Of a DNA stretch of 64,000 nucleotides, positions 1-9,593 are shown one piece after another. The notes under the pieces were generated by a model. That model was not told the origin of the DNA and made no database searches. It worked only from the letters and a program-made list of their open reading frames with translations. Position 1 is the first letter of the stretch. Every line of letters starts with the position of its first letter. Source of the stretch: DATJGR01 sp963735085 (GTDB lineage: Bacteria; Pseudomonadota; Gammaproteobacteria; Pseudomonadales; Azotimanducaceae); the NCBI GenBank assembly GCA_963735085.1, contig CAVTJP010000010.1, forward strand, positions 62,001 to 126,000, given 5' to 3'. The translations under genes and the position numbers were made by a program.

Positions 1-1
1 C

Positions 2-1303
2 GTCGCCAATTTCTTCTCGGAGCCCGTGCTCGTCGGGTTCAAGGCGGGCATCGCCGTGGTGATCATCGTCGATCAATTTCCAAAGCTGGTCGGGATCCAT
101 TTCGAGAAGGGCGGGTTGGTGCACAATCTTCAGGAAATCTGGTTGGGCTTGCCGCATCTGTCGGCGCCGACCTTGGCGGTTGGCATCGGTACCATCGTTG
201 GCCTCGGGACAATCGAACACTTTCGACCCCGTTGGCCCGCGCCGTTGATCGCGGTTGCCGCGGCGATTGCCGGTGCCGGCGTGTTCGGCTGGCAGGGCCA
301 TGGGATCGATTTAGTCGGTGCGATTCCGTCGGGGCTGCCGGCGTTCGCGATGCCCGACGTGGCACTTGCAAAGCAGTTGTGGCCGGGGGCGCTTGGCATC
401 GCGCTGATGAGCTTTACCGAAACCATAGCGGCCGGCCGCGCCTTCGTAGCGACCGATGAACCGTCACCGCGGCCGAACGTCGAATTGATCGCCACAGGCT
501 TCGCGAACATCGGCGGCGCGGTTTTTGGATCGATGCCGGCCGGCGGCGGTACCTCGCAGACGGCGGTCAATCGTCTGACTGGTGCGCGGACGCAGATTGC
601 GGCCATCGTCACTGCGATGATGACGCTGGTGACGATGTTCCTGCTGGCGCCGCTGATCGGCCTGATGCCGCATGCGACCCTCGCGGGTGTGGTGATCGTT
701 TATTCCGTCGGCCTGATCAGCATCGTGGATTTCCGCAACATTCTGCGGATCCGTCGGACCGAATTCGTCTGGGCGGTCGTCGCGTTCCTCGGCGTCATGC
801 TGCTCGGCACGCTGCAGGGGATCGTCGTCGCGATCGTCGTCTCGATGCTGGCGCTCGGCTACCAGGCAGCAAACCCTCCGGTTTACGTGCTGGGGCGCAA
901 GCCCGGCACGAATGCGTTCCGGCCTCGCTCGAATGAACATCCCGACGACGAATCGTTTGCCGGGCTTTTGTTGCTCAGGCTGGAAGGGAGGGTGTTCTTT
1001 CTGAATGCCGAACGGATCGGCGATAAAATCAGACCGCTGCTCGAGCAGGCGAAGCCTCGGGTCGTCGTGCTCGATCTGAGCGGAGTGTTCGATCTGGAAT
1101 ACTCTGCATTGAAAATGCTGGTTGAAGCCGAACAGCGCCAGCGCGAAGCCGGCGTGATGCTCTGGCTTGCAGGACTCAATCCTGATGTCTACGCCGTCGT
1201 GCGACGCTCGAGGTTGGGCGAGACGCTGGGTGACGCACGGATGTTCTTCAATCTCGAGATGGCGGTTGCCGGATACCAGCGCCTCGATGAAACGGCGAGG
1301 TAG
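2..1303 (+). CDS. SulP-family inorganic anion transporter with C-terminal STAS domain (5' end outside window)
   Basis: The reading frame is open from base 2, and the first visible residues (VANFFSEPVLVGFKAG) match the middle of SulP permeases, so the N-terminal third lies upstream. About 433 residues are visible. Hydrophobic helices fill roughly the first 290, including the SulP-like stretch FTETIAAGRAF and the G-rich PAGGGTSQTAVN. Residues about 315-425 form a soluble STAS domain (LLLLRLEGRVFFLNAE, then VVVLDLSGVFDLEYSAL). The family carries sulfate, bicarbonate or other anions across the inner membrane; the substrate here cannot be read from sequence. A small gene and PPK2 follow on the same strand after 31 bases, so co-transcription is likely. 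Confidence 0.93.
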   Translation, partial: VANFFSEPVLVGFKAGIAVVIIVDQFPKLVGIHFEKGGLVHNLQEIWLGLPHLSAPTLAVGIGTIVGLGTIEHFRPRWPAPLIAVAAAIAGAGVFGWQGHGIDLVGAIPSGLPAFAMPDVALAKQLWPGALGIALMSFTETIAAGRAFVATDEPSPRPNVELIATGFANIGGAVFGSMPAGGGTSQTAVNRLTGARTQIAAIVTAMMTLVTMFLLAPLIGLMPHATLAGVVIVYSVGLISIVDFRNILRIRRTEFVWAVVAFLGVMLLGTLQGIVVAIVVSMLALGYQAANPPVYVLGRKPGTNAFRPRSNEHPDDESFAGLLLLRLEGRVFFLNAERIGDKIRPLLEQAKPRVVVLDLSGVFDLEYSALKMLVEAEQRQREAGVMLWLAGLNPDVYAVVRRSRLGETLGDARMFFNLEMAVAGYQRLDETAR

Positions 1304-1334
1304 AACCTAGGTCACTATTGCTAAGGAGTTCATC

Positions 1335-1625
1335 ATGGTTGATTCATCGAGCGACGCCGGTACGATCCAGGTGCTTCTGGATCGGCTCAACAAGCAGAGA
1401 TTGCCGCGGACACTCTCTATCAAGAGCAAGGTCGACAGCGGGCAGCGCCTCGACGATTTGGACGTGCAGTTCCTGAAAAGCGTGCTCGACGATGCCCATA
1501 ACGTTGATGCCATCGTAGCGAGAAATCCCGAATATCAGTCGCTCGTCGGCCGTCTCATCGGCCTGTACAACGAGATTACGCAGAAGGCGCTCGACAACGA
1601 ACAGAAGCCGGAGCCGAAGCAATGA
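1335..1625 (+). CDS. Small hypothetical protein coupled to PPK2
   Basis: I do not recognise the family of this 96-residue soluble protein. It has no signal peptide or membrane segment. It is helical in character and charged, with a Lys/Glu/Pro tail (EQKPEPKQ). The start is supported by AAGGAG seven to eight bases upstream of the ATG. Its stop overlaps the start of the polyphosphate kinase gene (ATGA), so the two are almost certainly translated together. It sits between a SulP transporter and PPK2, so it could be a partner or regulator of either; that is inference only. Confidence 0.8.
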   Translation: MVDSSSDAGTIQVLLDRLNKQRLPRTLSIKSKVDSGQRLDDLDVQFLKSVLDDAHNVDAIVARNPEYQSLVGRLIGLYNEITQKALDNEQKPEPKQ

Positions 1626-2464
1626 GCCACAAGAAGGACAAACATCGCGACAAGGAAGAGCATGCCGATGTCCGCGACGCGGACGGTCCAGGCAAGCTCA
1701 CGCGCAAGCAGTACGACAAAGAGCTGGAACGTCTGCACGTCGAACTGGTCAAGATTCAGCAGTGGGTGGTGCACAAGGGTCTGAAGGTTTGCATCGTGTT
1801 CGAAGGTCGCGACGGTGCCGGGAAGGGCGGCACGATCAAAGCGATCACCGAGCGTGTGTCGCCGCGCGTGTTCCGTGTCGTTGCGCTGCCAACACCAACC
1901 GAGCGCGAAAAGAGCCAGATGTACGTGCAGCGCTACATCCCGCACTTTCCGGCCGCCGGCGAAGTCGTGATCTTCGACCGCAGCTGGTACAACCGCGCCG
2001 GTGTCGAGCGGGTGATGGGGTTCACCGACGAGCCACAGGTGGAAAAGTTCCTGCGTATGCTGCCCGCGGTCGAACGCGCGATGGTCGATTCCGGGATCAT
2101 TCTGATCAAGTACTGGCTCGAGGTCAGCGAGGCGGAGCAGACTCGCCGGCTCGAATCTCGGATCGACGACGGCCGCAAGACCTGGAAGCTCTCACCGATG
2201 GATCTGAAGTCCTACAGCCGTTGGTACGACTATTCGAGGGCGCGCGACGACATGTTCGTCGCCACAGACACGGGATTTGCCCCATGGCACGTTGCGCGGA
2301 CGGACGACAAGAAGCGCGGCCGCCTCAATATCATCAGCCATCTGATCACTCAGATTCCATACGAAGAGCTGCCGAACGAAAAGGTTGAACTGCCAAAGCG
2401 GCAGAAACCCGGCGACTATCGCGATCCGAACTATCCGTTCAAGTTCATCAAGGAGCTCTTCTGA
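1622..2464 (+). CDS. ppk2: Polyphosphate kinase 2 (PPK2), single-domain
   Basis: This 280-residue protein transfers phosphate between polyphosphate and nucleotides in the cytosol. It has the PPK2 Walker A (EGRDGAGKGGTIKAI, about residues 60-74), the Walker B/lid region (IFDRSWYNRAGVERVMGF, about 118-135) and the trailing WKLSPMDLKSYSRWYDY segment. Its length and single domain match class I PPK2, which favours making NTP from NDP, but the class is not certain. It overlaps the preceding small gene by four bases (ATGA). The convergent RND outer-membrane gene ends 25 bases downstream. Confidence 0.95.
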   Translation: MSHKKDKHRDKEEHADVRDADGPGKLTRKQYDKELERLHVELVKIQQWVVHKGLKVCIVFEGRDGAGKGGTIKAITERVSPRVFRVVALPTPTEREKSQMYVQRYIPHFPAAGEVVIFDRSWYNRAGVERVMGFTDEPQVEKFLRMLPAVERAMVDSGIILIKYWLEVSEAEQTRRLESRIDDGRKTWKLSPMDLKSYSRWYDYSRARDDMFVATDTGFAPWHVARTDDKKRGRLNIISHLITQIPYEELPNEKVELPKRQKPGDYRDPNYPFKFIKELF

Positions 2465-2489
2465 CGCACGAGTTGATTGCGAAGGGCCG

Positions 2490-3947
2490 CTAGCGCGGCG
2501 TGGCCCGCTTGTCAGTGACCGATGGCGATAGCCAGCCGCCTTTAACCGGTTGCGGCGCAAGTTGGCCTGCTTCGTCTATCCAACCGCCACCGGTGGCTTT
2601 GTAGATGTTGGTCACCGAATTCAGCAGCGCTGCACGCGTTTGTGCCAGCGCGAGTTCCGCCGGAAACAGCTGCTGATCGGCATACAGCACAGTCAAGTAC
2701 GACGCGTAGCCGCCGTTGTACTGCAGCAATGCCAGGCGCGCGTAGCTCTTCAGTGAACTGACCAACCGCTCCGACGCGGCCAGTTGATCGCTGAGTTTCT
2801 GGCGCGCCGACAACGCATTGTCTACGTCTGCGAATGCGCTTTGAATGGTAGCTTCGTAGTTGAACAACGCCGCCTTTTGCGACGCGCGTGCCTGCGCGAC
2901 CTGCCCCGAAATGCCGCCACCGGCAAAGATCGGTCCGGCAATCGAGCCTGCGTAATTCCAGGTCTTCGAAGAGCCTTTGAACAGATCGGAGAGATCGGTG
3001 CTCACACCCCCGAACAAACCCGTCAGCGAGATTGTCGGGAAATACAGTGCCTTAGCCGCGCCGATCTGGGCATTGGCACCAATCAGTGTCTGCTCCGCTT
3101 GCGCGATGTCGGGACGACGTTCGAGCAGTTGGGATGGAAGCCCCTCGGGTATCGATGGTGCTACGACCTGTGCGATCGGCTTGCCGCGCGGGATGTCGCC
3201 CGGATTGCGACCCAGCAGGATCGACAGGGCGTTTTCCGTCACCGCGATCTGTTGTTCGATCTGTGTGATTTGTACGACGGCGCTTTCGTACTGCGATCGT
3301 GCCTGCTCGACGGTCATTTCCGACACGACACCGTGTTGGAACTGCAGTTCGAACAGACGCAGCGACTCTGCATATGCATCGCGCGTGCGCAATGCGATCT
3401 CGAGTTGTTCGTCGAACGCACGCAGGTTCAGGTAGGTCGTTGCCACCGATGACACCAACGACAGCAATACGCCGCGTCGCGCCTGCTCCGTGGCGAGCAG
3501 ATTCGCCCGGGCGGATTCGGTCTGACGACGGATGCGTCCCCACAGATCGATCTCCCAGCTGGCGGTGGCGAATGCCTGATAAGAACTGTCGGGATTCTGG
3601 TCGCCCTGCGTGACCAGTGCATCGGGAAGACGCTGCCGCGCGCCGCTGCCTTGGTAGCCGATCTGCGGAAACAGAGGCGAACGAACGCTGGTGAACACAC
3701 CGGCCGCCCGTTCGACGTTCGCGGCTGCTATCTTGACATCCTTGTTGCCGGCCAGCGCATCGACGATCAGCTGGTCCAGCACCGGGTCATTGAACTGTTT
3801 CCACCACTGCGTGTTTGCGGTCTCGGTGACCTCATCGATCTGATATCGATACTTTGCTGGGATTTCCACATTCGGACGGTGATAGTCCGGACCGACCGCG
3901 CATCCGGCGAGTACGGCCGCGACTACGACGCTGGCGAACGGGCGCAT
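2490..3947 (-). CDS. RND efflux outer-membrane lipoprotein, NodT/OprM family
   Basis: This 485-residue TolC-like channel component has an N-terminal lipobox (MRPFASVVVAAVLAGC) and the start of mature OprM-like proteins (AVGPDYHRPNVEIP). The body shows the repeated long helical structure of outer-membrane efflux proteins, with motifs such as LLERRPDIAQAEQTLIGANAQIG. It should sit in the outer membrane as a trimer and connect to the pump encoded immediately upstream. The pump stop and this start are one base apart, so translation is probably coupled. It is the last gene of the three-gene operon. Confidence 0.95.
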   Translation of the reverse strand: MRPFASVVVAAVLAGCAVGPDYHRPNVEIPAKYRYQIDEVTETANTQWWKQFNDPVLDQLIVDALAGNKDVKIAAANVERAAGVFTSVRSPLFPQIGYQGSGARQRLPDALVTQGDQNPDSSYQAFATASWEIDLWGRIRRQTESARANLLATEQARRGVLLSLVSSVATTYLNLRAFDEQLEIALRTRDAYAESLRLFELQFQHGVVSEMTVEQARSQYESAVVQITQIEQQIAVTENALSILLGRNPGDIPRGKPIAQVVAPSIPEGLPSQLLERRPDIAQAEQTLIGANAQIGAAKALYFPTISLTGLFGGVSTDLSDLFKGSSKTWNYAGSIAGPIFAGGGISGQVAQARASQKAALFNYEATIQSAFADVDNALSARQKLSDQLAASERLVSSLKSYARLALLQYNGGYASYLTVLYADQQLFPAELALAQTRAALLNSVTNIYKATGGGWIDEAGQLAPQPVKGGWLSPSVTDKRATPR

Positions 3948-3948
3948 T

Positions 3949-6900
3949 TCAGTGCGCCTCCGGTGTGTCGCTGGGTGGGATTGCGTCCGGCGTCGCCGAC
4001 TCGACAGGTTCCGTGGAGCCTTTCGAGCCGAACAGCTTCGTGCTCCAGGTTTCCAGCGCCCAGTAGAACATCGGAATGAAGTAGATCGCGATCACGGTGG
4101 CTGCAAGTGTGCCGCCGATGACGCCGGTGCCGATCGAATGCCGGCTGTTGGCGGATGCCCCCGTTGCGATCGCGAGCGGCACGGTGCCGAGAATGAATGC
4201 AAACGACGTCATCACAATCGGCCGCAGCCGCAGCCGCGCGGCTTCGACCGCTGCATCGAAGAACGACATGCCTTCCTTGTGATGCAGCTCGACAGCGAAT
4301 TCGACGATGAGGATTGCGTTCTTCGCGGCGAGTCCCACCAGCGTCAGCAGTCCGATCTGAAAGTACACGTCGTTGGCGATGCCACGCATCGCAATGGAGA
4401 CCAGCGCGCCGAGGATCGCGAACGGCACCGCCATCATCACGCCGACGGGCAGCGACCAGCTCTCGTACTGTGCTGCGAGAATCAGGAACACGAAGATCAG
4501 CCCGAACACGAACGCCAGCGCCGACGTGGAGCCGGCGCTGACTTCTTCGCGTGCCTCGCCGGCCCAGTCGTAGCCGTAGCTCGAGGGCAGCGTTTCTTCG
4601 ACGACTTCGCGGATCACTTCGAGCGCCTGACCGGAACTGACGCCCGGTGCCGGTGCGCCGTTGATCGCGATGGCGGGATAGTTGTTGAAACGGGTCACCA
4701 GATCGGGTCCGACGACGTATTTGGTATTCACCAATGCGGACAGCGGCACCATCTTGCCGGTGTTGCTCTTTACGTAGAAGCGGCCGACGTCTTCCGGCGT
4801 CAGCCGGTATTGCGGTTCGGCTTGCAGCACAACCTGATAGAGGCGCGAGTCTTTCGGGAACTGACTGACGTACAGCGAGCCGAACATGGTCTGCAGCGTG
4901 CCGTACGCATCCTGCACCGGCACGCCGAGGACTTCGGCTTTCTCGCGGTCGACGTCAGCCAACAACTGCTGGCCGTTGGCTCGGATCGTCGTGTTGACGC
5001 CGGACAGTTCGGGCCGGGTCCGCGCCTTTGCGATGATCTTCTCGACGAGTTCCGACAGCTGCCCGTAGTTGCCGGCGCCTTTCTGCTCGATCCAGATCTG
5101 GAATCCCGACGTAATGCCAAGCCCCGGAATCGCCGGGGGATTCACCGGTACAACGAGGCCGCCACGGATCTTCGCAAGTTCGGCCTTCGCGCCGTTGATC
5201 ACCGCGTCGGCGGACAGCGCCGCTGATTTGCGTTCTTCGTAGTCCTTCAGCGAGACGAACAATAGGCCGAAATTGGTCTTCATCTGGGAGTCGATCAGGC
5301 TGTATCCGTCGACCTCGGACACGTTCGCGACCGCTTCGCTCTTGTGCATGATGGCCGCCGCCTCCCGGCCGACCTCACCGGTTCGATCGAGGCTCGCTGC
5401 ATCCGGCAGAAAGTACGGCACGAAGAGGTAGCCCTGGTCTTCCTGCGGTACGAACGCGGTCGGCAGGATTCGAAACAGCACGACGCAGCCGACGATGACG
5501 ACGGCCAATGCCGCGAGGCTCAGCGGCCAGCGATGAATGACGTGTTTGACACCGTTCACGTAGCCCGTGGTGATGCGTTCGAACGTGTCGTCGAACCACT
5601 TGAAAAAGCCCTTCTTTTCGCCGTGTTTGGCCTGGATCAGCATTGCCGCGAGGGCAGGGGACAAGGTCAACGCAGCGACGCCCGAGAACACGATCGAGAT
5701 TGCGATGGTGACGGCGAACTGCTGATACAGCGCGCCGGTGATGCCGCCGAGGAACGCGACCGGGATGAACACTGCGTTGAGCACCAGCACGATCGCGATG
5801 ACCGGCCCGCTGACTTCGTCCATCGCGCGTTTCGCCGCCGCGTTCGCCGACAGCTTGTATTGCACCATGTTGCGCTCGGTATTTTCGACGACGACGATCG
5901 CGTCGTCGACGACGAGCCCGATCGCCAGAATCATGCCGAACAACGTCAACATGTTGATTGAGAAGCCGAACACCAGCATGCCGACCAGCGCGCCGAGAAT
6001 CGACACCGGTACGGCGAGCGTTGGAATGACCGTCAGCCGCAAGCTGTGCAGAAAGACGAACACGACGAGTACGACCAACACCACCGCTTCATAGAACGTC
6101 TTGATGACTTCGTCGATCGACGCCTGGACGAACAGGGTCGTGTCGAGCGCGACGTCGTACTTGAGCCCCGCCGGGAAGCTCTTCGACAACTCGGCGAGGG
6201 TTTTTCGAATGTCCTTCGATACCTGGATCGCATTCGCGCCGGGCTGCTGGTACACCGCGATCAGCGTCGCCGGCTTACCTTCGTAACTGGTGCGCAGTGA
6301 ATAGCTCTGTGCGCCGAGATCCGCGTAGCCGACGTCTTTCACACGCACCAGCGATGCGTCGGCGTTTTCGGCCCGCAGGATCATGTTCTCGAATTGTTCT
6401 GGCTCGGTGATCGTGCTGGTCGTCACCGGAAACGTCTGTTGCACCGGATAAGGCGTCGGCGCGGCGCCGATGCGGCCCACGGCGAACTGCTGGTTCTGCT
6501 GCTTGATCGCATTGGCGATCTCGGTGGTCGAGATCTTCAGCTGTGCCATGCGGTCCGGCTTCAACCAGATGCGCATTGCGTACTCCGGCACGCCGAAGAT
6601 CGACGCCTGGTTGGCACCGGGGATACGGTTGATGGTGCCGAGTACCTGCGCGTTCGTGTAGTTGGAGATGAAGTTGGCGTCGTAGCGGCCGTCCGGCGAA
6701 TAGAACGCCAGCACCATCAGGAACGTCGACGTCTTTTGCTCGACCGAGACCCCTTGCGCCTGCACGGATTGTGGCAATTGCGCCATCGCCTGATTGACTC
6801 GATTCTGCACGTCGACCTGTGCGAGCGCGGGATCGGTGTCGATCGTGAAGTACACGGTCAACGTGTAGTTGCCGGTCGACGAACTGGTCGACGACATGTA

Positions 6901-7131
6901 GATCATGTTGTTGGCGCCGTTGACCTGCTGCTCGATCGGCGCACCGACATTCTGCGCCACGAGGGTTCCGTTGGCGCCCGGATAGGTTGCCGTTACCTGG
7001 ATCTGGATCGGGGTGACTTGTGGGTACTGGGCGATCGGCAGCTGCACCATCGCGACGCCGCCGGCGATGCAGATTACCAGCGCGATGACGATGGAGAAAA
7101 TCGGACGGTCGATAAAGAAATGCGACAACAT
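3949..7131 (-). CDS. RND multidrug efflux pump, HAE1 family (AcrB/MexB-like)
   Basis: I start this 1060-residue pump at the ATG at 7131, which gives the canonical MLSHFFIDRPIFSIVIALVI; a 23-residue longer reading lacks homology. AcrB signatures include the TM4 proton-relay motif GLVVDDAIVVVENTER (Asp-Asp pair) and the C-terminal QYESWSLPVGVMMAVPFAILGAL region. Two large periplasmic loops are present. It exports hydrophobic drugs or solvents using proton motive force, together with the adjacent adaptor and outer-membrane lipoprotein. The C-terminal tail is acidic and proline-rich. The start lies 19 bases after the adaptor stop. Confidence 0.97.
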   Translation of the reverse strand: MLSHFFIDRPIFSIVIALVICIAGGVAMVQLPIAQYPQVTPIQIQVTATYPGANGTLVAQNVGAPIEQQVNGANNMIYMSSTSSSTGNYTLTVYFTIDTDPALAQVDVQNRVNQAMAQLPQSVQAQGVSVEQKTSTFLMVLAFYSPDGRYDANFISNYTNAQVLGTINRIPGANQASIFGVPEYAMRIWLKPDRMAQLKISTTEIANAIKQQNQQFAVGRIGAAPTPYPVQQTFPVTTSTITEPEQFENMILRAENADASLVRVKDVGYADLGAQSYSLRTSYEGKPATLIAVYQQPGANAIQVSKDIRKTLAELSKSFPAGLKYDVALDTTLFVQASIDEVIKTFYEAVVLVVLVVFVFLHSLRLTVIPTLAVPVSILGALVGMLVFGFSINMLTLFGMILAIGLVVDDAIVVVENTERNMVQYKLSANAAAKRAMDEVSGPVIAIVLVLNAVFIPVAFLGGITGALYQQFAVTIAISIVFSGVAALTLSPALAAMLIQAKHGEKKGFFKWFDDTFERITTGYVNGVKHVIHRWPLSLAALAVVIVGCVVLFRILPTAFVPQEDQGYLFVPYFLPDAASLDRTGEVGREAAAIMHKSEAVANVSEVDGYSLIDSQMKTNFGLLFVSLKDYEERKSAALSADAVINGAKAELAKIRGGLVVPVNPPAIPGLGITSGFQIWIEQKGAGNYGQLSELVEKIIAKARTRPELSGVNTTIRANGQQLLADVDREKAEVLGVPVQDAYGTLQTMFGSLYVSQFPKDSRLYQVVLQAEPQYRLTPEDVGRFYVKSNTGKMVPLSALVNTKYVVGPDLVTRFNNYPAIAINGAPAPGVSSGQALEVIREVVEETLPSSYGYDWAGEAREEVSAGSTSALAFVFGLIFVFLILAAQYESWSLPVGVMMAVPFAILGALVSIAMRGIANDVYFQIGLLTLVGLAAKNAILIVEFAVELHHKEGMSFFDAAVEAARLRLRPIVMTSFAFILGTVPLAIATGASANSRHSIGTGVIGGTLAATVIAIYFIPMFYWALETWSTKLFGSKGSTEPVESATPDAIPPSDTPEAH

Positions 7132-7150
7132 CGGCGCTGATTCTCGGGCG

Positions 7151-8296
7151 CTATTGTGGTGAGGCTGAATTACCGCCGAGCGATGCGGCGGCAGTAACAA
7201 TCTTCACGGGCATGCCCGGTGACAATCGGCTGACGCCGTCGACGACCACCGTCTCACCCGTTTCGAGCCCGCTGGTAATGAACCACAGCTGCCCGTACCA
7301 CGGGCCGACCTGGACCGGCCGGATCTGCGCCTTGCTGTCCTTGTCGACCAGAATCACGAAGTGTCCCTGGGCACCCTGCAGCACCGATTGTTGCGGCACC
7401 GTGATCGCATTGGGACGAATCGCACCGATCACACGTGCTCTGACGAATTGACCAGGCCGCAGGACGCCGTCCGGATTCGGCAGCGTTGCCCGCACGAGAA
7501 ACGTGCCGGTCTGCGGGTTGAAGTCCGCGTCGGCGAACGTGATACGGCCCTTCTGATTAAACGTGGTGCCGTTTGCCAGCACCACTTCCACTTCGAACTT
7601 GTCACCCTGCGGCATTTTCAGCTGTCCGCTCGCCTGGGCCGACCGGATGTTCAGCATGTCGTTCTCGGAGATGCTGAAGTTGACATACATCGGGTCGAGG
7701 GGAGAAACGTAGGTGAGCAGGCTGTTCTGCTGGTCGAGGTAGGAGCCCACATTGACCCGGGAATAGCTCGAGCTGCCGGCGACGGGCGATCGGATGGTCG
7801 TGTAGCCGAGGTTCAGCTGCGCCTGCTCCACGTCTGCTTTGGCGATCTCGACCGCGGCTGCGGCCGCTTGTTCCTGCCCGGTCGCGTCGTCGAGGTCCTT
7901 TTGCGCCAGTGCATTGAGCGCGACGAGCGGCTGCACGCGCGCGAGGTTGTCTCGTGCGACTTTCAGACGCGCCTGCTGAGCTGCCAGCGCCCCCTTGGCC
8001 GCGTCGAGTTGCGTCTGAAATGGCTTCGGATCCTGCTGGAACATCACTTCGCCCACTTTGACCATGCTGCCTTCGGTGTACACCTGCTTGTCCAGGAAGC
8101 CGGCGACACGCGCAACGATCTGAACCTGATTGGCGCTCTCGGTCTGGCCGACGTATTCGTACGTGACCGGCGTGTCCCGTGGCGCGATCTTCATGACGGT
8201 CACTTCGACCGTCGCCAATCCTTCTGGTACTGGCGCCTTCTTGCCGCACCCGCCAAACAAAACCGCGGCCATCAGGCCGAGGAACAACCATCGCAT
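7151..8296 (-). CDS. RND efflux periplasmic adaptor (membrane fusion protein, lipoprotein)
   Basis: The start at 8296 gives 381 residues with a clean lipoprotein signal (MRWLFLGLMAAVLFGGC, Cys17) and a GGAGG about nine bases upstream. Upstream ATG codons in the same frame would hide the signal. The fold order is that of AcrA/MexA: beta-barrel start (VTYEYVGQTESANQVQIVARV), helical hairpin rich in Ala/Gln, lipoyl half-motif (LNLGYTTIRSPVAGSSSYSRVNVGSYLD) and membrane-proximal domain. It bridges the inner-membrane pump and the outer-membrane channel encoded next. The first gene of the operon, it lies 270 bases downstream of the AraC-family gene. Confidence 0.95.
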   Translation of the reverse strand: MRWLFLGLMAAVLFGGCGKKAPVPEGLATVEVTVMKIAPRDTPVTYEYVGQTESANQVQIVARVAGFLDKQVYTEGSMVKVGEVMFQQDPKPFQTQLDAAKGALAAQQARLKVARDNLARVQPLVALNALAQKDLDDATGQEQAAAAAVEIAKADVEQAQLNLGYTTIRSPVAGSSSYSRVNVGSYLDQQNSLLTYVSPLDPMYVNFSISENDMLNIRSAQASGQLKMPQGDKFEVEVVLANGTTFNQKGRITFADADFNPQTGTFLVRATLPNPDGVLRPGQFVRARVIGAIRPNAITVPQQSVLQGAQGHFVILVDKDSKAQIRPVQVGPWYGQLWFITSGLETGETVVVDGVSRLSPGMPVKIVTAAASLGGNSASPQ

Positions 8297-8567
8297 TTGA
8301 ATCGCCCTCCGACAGGCGCGCGCTTTCATCCGGGTACGCAGTGTCACGATTGGCGGCGTGGGAAACAAGTGTCGTTCCGTAATGGAATCCACCTAGCTGA
8401 AATTGTTGCTGCCGGGGCGCTGGACAAACGGGTTGAGGGGCGCGCCAGATTGACTGATCGCGCACTACGCGAGTGATTGGGGTGTGATCGTTCGGAATCG
8501 CGAAATGTCGATACGGAATTGCTTGTGGACCGACTTGTCGAGACCAAATGTGCGGGGTGAGAATTGA

Positions 8568-9593
8568 CTACCCACGTCGAGTTGAAGGTTCTGATTTCGT
8601 ATTTGTCTCGGCGCGCGCCTCTTGCGGACTCTGGCCTGTCCAGCGTTTGAATGCGCGTGCGAAATTACTGGAGCTCGAAAAACCCAGCTTGAACGCGATC
8701 TCTTTGATGGCCATGCTTCGGTCCTCGATATGGGACATCGCGGCGTCGATGCGTGCGGTTTCGACGATGGCCGAGAATGTGGTTCCGCGCTTCGCAAGCG
8801 CCTGCTGGAGTTTGCTCGTGCTCATGCCCAGCGCTCGCGCCACGTCCGCCTTGGCGAGCGGACCGTTGGCCATGTGCTCGATGACCAAACGCAACACCCG
8901 GGTGTCGAGATCTGCGTCGGTGAGCCTGGACTCATAGCGGATGACGACATCTTCGTTGGCCAGCGCAACCTCGCGACTGCCGCCGGGCCAGGGCCTGTCG
9001 AGGTCACCCGATCTGAGATGGATCCTGACGTCGCGATAACCAAACTTGACCGGGCACGCCAGAGCCGCCCGGTGCGCCGCACCGCCGTCGGCTGGACGCG
9101 GGCGCCGCAGCTCGACACGCTCCGGTGTAAAGCGACCATCGCTGGCTTCGTGCATCAAGCGGGTGAGATAGGCGACCACTGCATCTTCCGATTCGTAAGC
9201 AGTAGCTTCCGACACGTCGCAGATTTCCAGGTACGCGGCACCAGGGTCGTCGACGAGCTGCACCGACCCTTCGCTCGTCCAGAACCGCCAGTGCCGTTCC
9301 AGACGGACACAGAACTCTCGCAAACTAGAGCTCACCACCAGCGCACTCGCCAACGCATGCATGTGCCGCGCATGCATGTGCCGCGCGACTTCGAGCCCGA
9401 ACAATGGATCCCCGGTTACCGCCACGGCGCGGCGGAAGACTTTGGCCACGACCTCGGACGGAACCCGCTCGAGCGGATCGCCGAATCGGTTGACGGCGAG
9501 AGCTACCTCGCGGAAGACCTGTTCGCTGGGTACGCCATGAGACTCCAGCGCGAGCCCGACTGAACGCAGATACGACGCAATGGTGAGAGTCAT
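8568..9593 (-). CDS. AraC-family transcriptional regulator with arabinose-binding-like N-terminal domain
   Basis: The start at 9593 gives 341 residues, the usual size of the OruR/ArgR-like AraC group. The N-terminal half (SYLRSVGLALESHGVPSEQVF) is of the Arabinose_bd type. The last 100 residues form the AraC helix-turn-helix pair (MSTSKLQQALAKRGTTFSAI, then IAFKLGFSSSSNFARAFKRW). It is upstream of and codirectional with the RND operon, and divergent from the porin-glutaminase operon with a 168-base gap, so it could control either. A perfect 15-bp tandem duplication inside the gene produces RHMHARHMHA near residue 75. Confidence 0.93.
   Translation of the reverse strand: MTLTIASYLRSVGLALESHGVPSEQVFREVALAVNRFGDPLERVPSEVVAKVFRRAVAVTGDPLFGLEVARHMHARHMHALASALVVSSSLREFCVRLERHWRFWTSEGSVQLVDDPGAAYLEICDVSEATAYESEDAVVAYLTRLMHEASDGRFTPERVELRRPRPADGGAAHRAALACPVKFGYRDVRIHLRSGDLDRPWPGGSREVALANEDVVIRYESRLTDADLDTRVLRLVIEHMANGPLAKADVARALGMSTSKLQQALAKRGTTFSAIVETARIDAAMSHIEDRSMAIKEIAFKLGFSSSSNFARAFKRWTGQSPQEARAETNTKSEPSTRRG
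9355..9384. repeat. Two perfect 15-bp tandem copies inside the AraC gene
   Basis: The unit GCATGCATGTGCCGC occurs twice in a row. Because 15 is divisible by three, the frame is kept and the protein gains a repeated five-residue block (RHMHA twice). This looks like a recent slippage duplication within the ligand-binding half of the regulator. Confidence 0.9.

Noticed and set aside
2466..2515. Possible bidirectional terminator between ppk2 and the RND outer-membrane gene
   Set aside because: The GGGCC/GGCCC arms are short and there is no T-run on either side.
3952..5226. Long plus-strand open frame opposite the RND pump
   Set aside because: It is a GC-driven shadow of the AcrB-like gene with no domain pattern.
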